Positions 60,392-64,000 of a DNA stretch of 64,000 nt are shown piece by piece. Under the pieces are notes generated by a model, which was given only the letters and a program-made list of their open reading frames with translations, had not been told where the DNA came from and ran no database searches. The translations under genes and the position numbers were made by a program. The first letter of the stretch is position 1. Each line of letters begins with the position of its first letter. The DNA is taken from NCBI GenBank assembly GCA_047633055.1, contig JBLIEI010000021.1, positions 1-64,000 on the forward strand. Direction: 5' to 3'. Source of the DNA: CALJFL01 sp047633055. GTDB lineage: Bacteria > Pseudomonadota > Gammaproteobacteria > Pseudomonadales > Halieaceae.

Positions 60392-61549
60392 ATGGCAGTT
60401 GAGCAAACTTACCCGGAAATTCGTGATGCAATGGTAAAGCTGTGTAGACAGTTTCCTGGAGAATACTGGCGCAATCTTGATCAAGAGAAAATTTATCCCA
60501 CCGAGTTTGTGCGTGCCCTGACCGAAGCCGGCTACCTCTCGATATTAATTCCCGAGGAGTACGGTGGCAGCGGTCTACCCTTGAGTGCCGCCTGCGCGGT
60601 ACTGGAAGAAATTCACCGAAGCGGAGGCAATGGCGGCGCCTGTCATGCACAGATGTACACCATGGGCACTCTGCTGCGCCATGGCTCTGCTGAGCAAAAA
60701 GCACAGTACTTACCAGGAATCGCGGATGGTTCCCTGCGCCTGCAAGCCTTCGGTGTAACGGAGCCTACCAGCGGCACGGATACCTCGCGTATTCGTACCA
60801 ACGCTGTACGCGACGGTAATGACTACGTGGTCAACGGCCAGAAGGTTTGGATCTCACGTACCCAGCATTCCGACCTAATGATTTTGTTGGTACGTACATC
60901 ACCGCGCGAAGCGAGTACTAAACACACGGACGGGATGTCTGTGCTGCTGGTAGATATGCGCGATGCGGTAGGCAATGGCCTTACTATCAAGCCTATCGAC
61001 ACCATGATGAACCATGCCACTACTGAGTTATTTTTTGACGATCTGAGAGTACCGGCTAAAAATCTGATCGGCGAGGAAGGCAAAGGCTTTCGGTGTATTC
61101 TCGACGGTATGAATGCAGAGCGTATTCTTATCGCCGCCGAATGCATTGGTGACGCTCGCTGGTTTACCCGGAAGTCGACAGAATATGCCTGCAACAGATC
61201 CGTATTCGGCCGACCGATTGGACAGAACCAAGGTGTTCAGTTCCCCATCACCAGGGCGCATATCCAGAGCGAAGCAGCCGCGTTGATGGTACAGAATGCG
61301 GCGGATCTGTACGATGCTGGGGAGTCTGCCGGAGCTGAGGCGAACATGGCCAAACTGCTGGCATCCGAAGCGTCCTGGGCGGCAGCTGACACCTGTATAC
61401 AAACATATGGTGGCTACGGATTTGCGGTCGAGTACGACGTAGAACGCAAGTTCCGCGAGACCCGCTTGTATCAGGTGGCACCGGTATCCACTAACCTGAT
61501 CCTGTCATTCGTCGCCACCCAGGAATTAGGAATGCCGAAGTCCTTTTGA
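60392..61549 (+). CDS. Acyl-CoA dehydrogenase
   Basis: 385 residues, full-length acyl-CoA dehydrogenase. N-terminal helical domain (LTEAGYLSILIPEEYGGSG), middle beta domain (QAFGVTEPTSGTDTSRIRT, GQKVWISRTQHSDL), C-terminal domain with the FAD-contacting Arg/Gln segment (FGRPIGQNQGVQFPI), and IQTYGGYGFAVEYDVERKFRETRLYQVAPVSTNL. It introduces a trans-2,3 double bond into an acyl-CoA. 45 bp after the SDR gene, probably one operon. Confidence 0.93.
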   Translation: MAVEQTYPEIRDAMVKLCRQFPGEYWRNLDQEKIYPTEFVRALTEAGYLSILIPEEYGGSGLPLSAACAVLEEIHRSGGNGGACHAQMYTMGTLLRHGSAEQKAQYLPGIADGSLRLQAFGVTEPTSGTDTSRIRTNAVRDGNDYVVNGQKVWISRTQHSDLMILLVRTSPREASTKHTDGMSVLLVDMRDAVGNGLTIKPIDTMMNHATTELFFDDLRVPAKNLIGEEGKGFRCILDGMNAERILIAAECIGDARWFTRKSTEYACNRSVFGRPIGQNQGVQFPITRAHIQSEAAALMVQNAADLYDAGESAGAEANMAKLLASEASWAAADTCIQTYGGYGFAVEYDVERKFRETRLYQVAPVSTNLILSFVATQELGMPKSF

Positions 61550-61576
61550 TGGATCAGGTACTGGGCCCGGGCTTGA

Positions 61577-62275
61577 TTACTGTTTGAACTGATTGGTCCC
61601 AAACATATTCTGATAGGTTTTATCGGTGGGGTTGCCCACCTTCATATCCTCTGCTAGGACATCGATTCCGCGTTGTACCGCTGGCCGCGCGCCGACGGTA
61701 TCTGACCACCGTTTAACGTTAGGAAATTCCGCTATATCGATGCGGTGCATTTCCTGTTGCTTGGGCATGGTCCAGGGAAAGGTAGCGACATCGGCGATTG
61801 AGTAATCAGGGCCGGCCAAGTACTCTGACACGGCCAGGCGTTGGTCCATCACACCATAAAGCTGCTTACTCACGTTGTGATAGCGCTCCTTGGCCAAGGG
61901 CACGTCTTCCGGGCAGTAGCCCTGGAAATAGCCATTCTGACCAAACATGGGGCCTACATTGCCCATCTGAAACATCAACCATTGAATCATGTCGTAACGC
62001 TCAACCGTATCCTTGGGCCACAACTTACCCGTCTTTTCCGCCAGATACATCAGGATGGCGCCAGATTCAAACACCGCATAAGGCTGACCCCGCGGGCCAT
62101 CGGTATCGACAATCGCCGGTATGCGATTATTGGGACTAATCGCAATAAAGGCCGGATCAAACTGGTCTCCGTCGAGAATGTTGATTGTGCGCACCTCATA
62201 CTCAAGTTCCACCTCTTCGAGCATGATGGCGGTCTTATGACCGTTCGGTGTTGGCCAGTAATAATGCTGGATCAT
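61577..62275 (-). CDS. Glutathione S-transferase, nu-class-like (YfcG/YghU type)
   Basis: 232 residues. N-terminal thioredoxin-like domain with TPNGHKTAIMLEEVELEYE (the Asn of the TPN motif is typical of disulfide-reducing nu-class GSTs), FDPAFIAISPNNRIPAIVDTDGPRG and the GSH-binding ESGAILMYLAEKTG. The C-terminal helical domain has YSIADVATFPW. Likely a glutathione-dependent disulfide-bond oxidoreductase. The start overlaps the stop of the upstream GST gene by ATGA. Confidence 0.9.
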   Translation of the reverse strand: MIQHYYWPTPNGHKTAIMLEEVELEYEVRTINILDGDQFDPAFIAISPNNRIPAIVDTDGPRGQPYAVFESGAILMYLAEKTGKLWPKDTVERYDMIQWLMFQMGNVGPMFGQNGYFQGYCPEDVPLAKERYHNVSKQLYGVMDQRLAVSEYLAGPDYSIADVATFPWTMPKQQEMHRIDIAEFPNVKRWSDTVGARPAVQRGIDVLAEDMKVGNPTDKTYQNMFGTNQFKQ

Positions 62276-63006
62276 TGCCCGGACTCCCGAACTGCAAGCA
62301 CTTCCTGAACATTGCGCTGTAGAAACGCCGCCGAGTCTTCGCCTTCAAAGTCGACATTATAGTGGCAAGTGACCGAAGGCCTCTGGATGGACTCTTCCCA
62401 CCAGGCTTTCAAGTTTGGCCTCTGATCAAAACAATCGAAATCCGGGTATAGAGGATCCTTAGCATCGTAAAAATTGACCCTGAAATCCATATAACTAATC
62501 GCGTGTAACATTGAGGCCTGACCTATATCAAAACCGTCGAAGCCGCGCTTGCAGGAAGCCTCCAACGAGTCGCATCCACGTATTATTTTCGGCCAGATCC
62601 ACTCGAAGAACTCTATGCGCTGCTTTTCCTGAGGATTCCAGCCCTCCATCACTAGCATTACAGTGGTTTCAAACATGGTGTCCGCAAGTGCCAACCGACT
62701 AGTGGCATCCCAGCGACCGGGCCCGACAGGAGGGTAAAGATGATGTCCGGACTTACTCATGCTATCCAAACACTCAACAACCGCTTGGCTGCCATACACC
62801 ACTTGCCCACTGTCCAGTGCTAGCGTCGGCACTTTGTCCAATGGATTTAGCGCTGCAATCGAATACGCATCCCCCTGGTCTTCACCTTCGCGATTCTTAA
62901 AGGGGTATGTCGGTACGAAGGTTATGTCATCCCACAAACCGGCTTCATGGGCAGTGACCAGAACCTTGTGGACAAATGTATGGAATGGCGAGTAAAACAG
63001 TTTCAT
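62272..63006 (-). CDS. Glutathione S-transferase-family protein
   Basis: 244 residues. N-terminal thioredoxin-like fold (KLFYSPFHTFVHKVLVTAHEAGL, LNPLDKVPTLALDSGQVVYGSQAVVECLD) with an all-helical C-terminal domain. Divergent from well-known classes; Ser6 in YSPFH is a possible catalytic residue. The substrate is unknown, and detoxification or a catabolic isomerisation are both possible. Coupled to the second GST by a 4-bp overlap. Confidence 0.85.
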   Translation of the reverse strand: MKLFYSPFHTFVHKVLVTAHEAGLWDDITFVPTYPFKNREGEDQGDAYSIAALNPLDKVPTLALDSGQVVYGSQAVVECLDSMSKSGHHLYPPVGPGRWDATSRLALADTMFETTVMLVMEGWNPQEKQRIEFFEWIWPKIIRGCDSLEASCKRGFDGFDIGQASMLHAISYMDFRVNFYDAKDPLYPDFDCFDQRPNLKAWWEESIQRPSVTCHYNVDFEGEDSAAFLQRNVQEVLAVRESGQ

Positions 63007-63110
63007 AGTGCGTGACCTTTGGCTTAAGTTGCCAAGAGCATATCACAGCCCGCCGACCACTAAATAGATGCGGATTCAACCGATCACCAAGGAGTCATGC
63101 CTGACGCCGG

Positions 63111-63129
63111 CTCACGACTCACGACTCAC
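63111..63129. repeat. Short tandem repeat CTCACGA
   Basis: Two full 7-bp copies of CTCACGA plus a partial third copy (CTCAC), lying just downstream of the TerB-like gene. Too short to interpret. Confidence 0.6.
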
Positions 63130-63132
63130 TTT

Positions 63133-63594
63133 TCAATGTATGGTATTCGTAATTGACCGAAGCTCAGAGTGGACCTTGTCTTGAGATAGCCTGAGTATCT
63201 GTCCGGTGTGGACTACTACCTGGTACTCGCCTGGATCCAACTTACCGTCGACCATCACTATCTCAAGGATCATAGAAAACACAAATTCCCTTTCGTTTTG
63301 AGACAGATCTGTAGCGAGCTGCTGAAGCCTTAATGTGAAGCTTACTTTGTCTGCCAAGTGCATCGCAGCAGTGGAAAGGTGCTCCATGGCCTCAGCACTT
63401 CTCACACCGAGGCGGGTACACAGTATTTCAATCATCTTGTCAGTTTCCAACTGAGAAATTGAGCCGTCTCCTTTCGCTGCATACACCAATAAACTCGCAA
63501 CAAAAAAAGTGACATCGCTACAGACGTTGCCGTTAGTTGAACTCGTTATGAACGTGAGTTTGTAACACTGATGACTGTCTAATAACTTGTGCAT
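63133..63594 (-). CDS. TerB-like (tellurite resistance TerB family) protein
   Basis: 153 residues, predicted all-helical. TerB-like pattern of two acidic metal-binding loops: VYAAKGDGSISQLETDKMIEIL (about 38-59) and EIVMVDGKLDPGEYQVV (about 110-126). Such domains bind divalent metals and occur widely outside tellurite operons; no terZACD genes are present, so resistance should not be assumed. Stand-alone gene with an AT-rich upstream region. Confidence 0.78.
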   Translation of the reverse strand: MHKLLDSHQCYKLTFITSSTNGNVCSDVTFFVASLLVYAAKGDGSISQLETDKMIEILCTRLGVRSAEAMEHLSTAAMHLADKVSFTLRLQQLATDLSQNEREFVFSMILEIVMVDGKLDPGEYQVVVHTGQILRLSQDKVHSELRSITNTIH

Positions 63595-63984
63595 TCCTTG
63601 ATCTCTCTGCTCGTTCCATCTGACATCATTGATGTTGTTTTACTACAGATTTTTTGGTTGCCATGCCGTACTTTTACCAGCGTTCTGACATCAATATATA
63701 ACACATGCGAAAACAGGAAAAACAGATTTAAACAAATCTATAAATCGTAAATAACGAACTGATGATTGTTAAAGAAAGATCGCAGCTTCGATAAATTTTA
63801 GCGTGTTTAGCGCAAAAGATATTTCAACCAAAGGCGATTTACTACCCAGTTAATTTTTTAAAATTTTCACTGGTCTGTTCGAAAGTTTTCCTCGTATTAG
63901 AATCAGCCAGACTGAAAAGAGATCCATTTTGGACCTCTCCAGTTCTGGTGTTTAAGAAACCCTTAAAACATTGTGGAGAAAATC
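63595..63984. other. AT-rich intergenic region at the right end
   Basis: 390 bp, clearly more AT-rich than the rest of the window, with no supported gene. It separates two divergent genes and should hold their promoters. A small palindrome (TCCATTTTGGA) lies near 63925-63935. Confidence 0.5.
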
Positions 63985-64000
63985 ATGATTAGATCAACCC
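63985..64000 (+). CDS. 5' end of a gene cut by the window edge
   Basis: An ATG at 63985 is preceded by GTGGAGAAAATC, a good ribosome-binding site (GGAG, 7 bases upstream). Only five codons (MIRST) are visible, so no product can be named. Confidence 0.45.

Noticed and set aside
63133..63594. Tellurite resistance locus
   Set aside because: Only a lone TerB-like domain protein; no terZ, terA, terC or terD genes nearby.
1..64000. tRNA, rRNA, CRISPR arrays, replication origin or prophage
   Set aside because: Read by eye on both strands; no T-arm-like tRNA sequences, spaced direct repeats, DnaA-box clusters or phage structural genes were recognised. A tRNA or covariance-model scan could still reveal a small RNA.

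Overview
The window is a gene-dense stretch (about 52-55% GC by eye) of a marine-type gammaproteobacterium, probably in the Cellvibrionales/Spongiibacterales neighbourhood (Halieaceae or Spongiibacteraceae-like). This rests on the gene content and order: smc-zipA-ligA, ttcA-ccmABCDEFGHI, divergent tesA/ybbA-ybbP, a rubrerythrin/Fe-S/DUF3501 operon, TonB-dependent receptors with sulfatases, and many CoA/GST/LLM-type catabolic enzymes. The taxonomic placement is inference. I saw no tRNA, rRNA, CRISPR array, complete insertion sequence or prophage.

Layout. 1-5.5 kb (minus): the 3'-truncated phosphate response regulator phoB with a Pho box in front of it, then a three-gene 2-oxoacid oxidoreductase operon (fused gamma-alpha subunit, beta subunit, and a GltD-like flavin/Fe-S subunit). 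5.6-12.8 kb (minus): lytic-transglycosylase-like lipoprotein, ligA, zipA, smc. 12.9-20.7 kb (minus): ttcA followed without a gap by the complete cytochrome c maturation operon ccmABCDEFGHI. 20.8-22.5 kb (plus): mdh and a TetR-type regulator. 22.6-27.8 kb (minus): an SdsA1-type alkylsulfatase lipoprotein and the YbbP/YbbA ABC pair; tesA diverges from ybbA with overlapping start codons. 28.4-34 kb: PhzF, a voltage-gated K+ channel with a zinc-ribbon tail translationally coupled to YgiQ, a YtfJ-family protein and an AT-richer exported class II cAMP phosphodiesterase.

34.1-39.2 kb (plus) is the most accessory-looking part: TonB-dependent receptor, strong terminator, type I sulfatase lipoprotein, Tat-exported nucleoside hydrolase. 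39.6-42.9 kb is the rubrerythrin / CCG-type Fe-S protein / DUF3501 operon with a Cof-type HAD phosphatase behind it. 42.9-53.8 kb: hrpB, a HAD-PlsC fusion, a broken NnrU gene, an MDR dehydrogenase, a second acyltransferase, a MATE exporter, an alpha/beta hydrolase, a peroxiredoxin-like remnant without its catalytic segment, a PaaI thioesterase and a DUF2058 protein. 53.9-57 kb: an orphan WYL regulator with a likely operator, a DUF4136-like remnant, a YkvA protein and a NylB/beta-lactamase-like hydrolase. 57.1-63.6 kb: LLM-type oxidoreductase, hotdog thioesterase, fasciclin protein, SDR, acyl-CoA dehydrogenase, two GSTs and a TerB-like protein, a set that looks like lipid or xenobiotic catabolism. 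A further gene starts at the right edge.

The best candidates for something little described are the TonB receptor-sulfatase-nucleoside hydrolase locus, the rubrerythrin/Fe-S/DUF3501 operon, the orphan WYL regulator, and the zinc-ribbon K+ channel coupled to YgiQ. I found no clear-cut novel defence system or mobile element.
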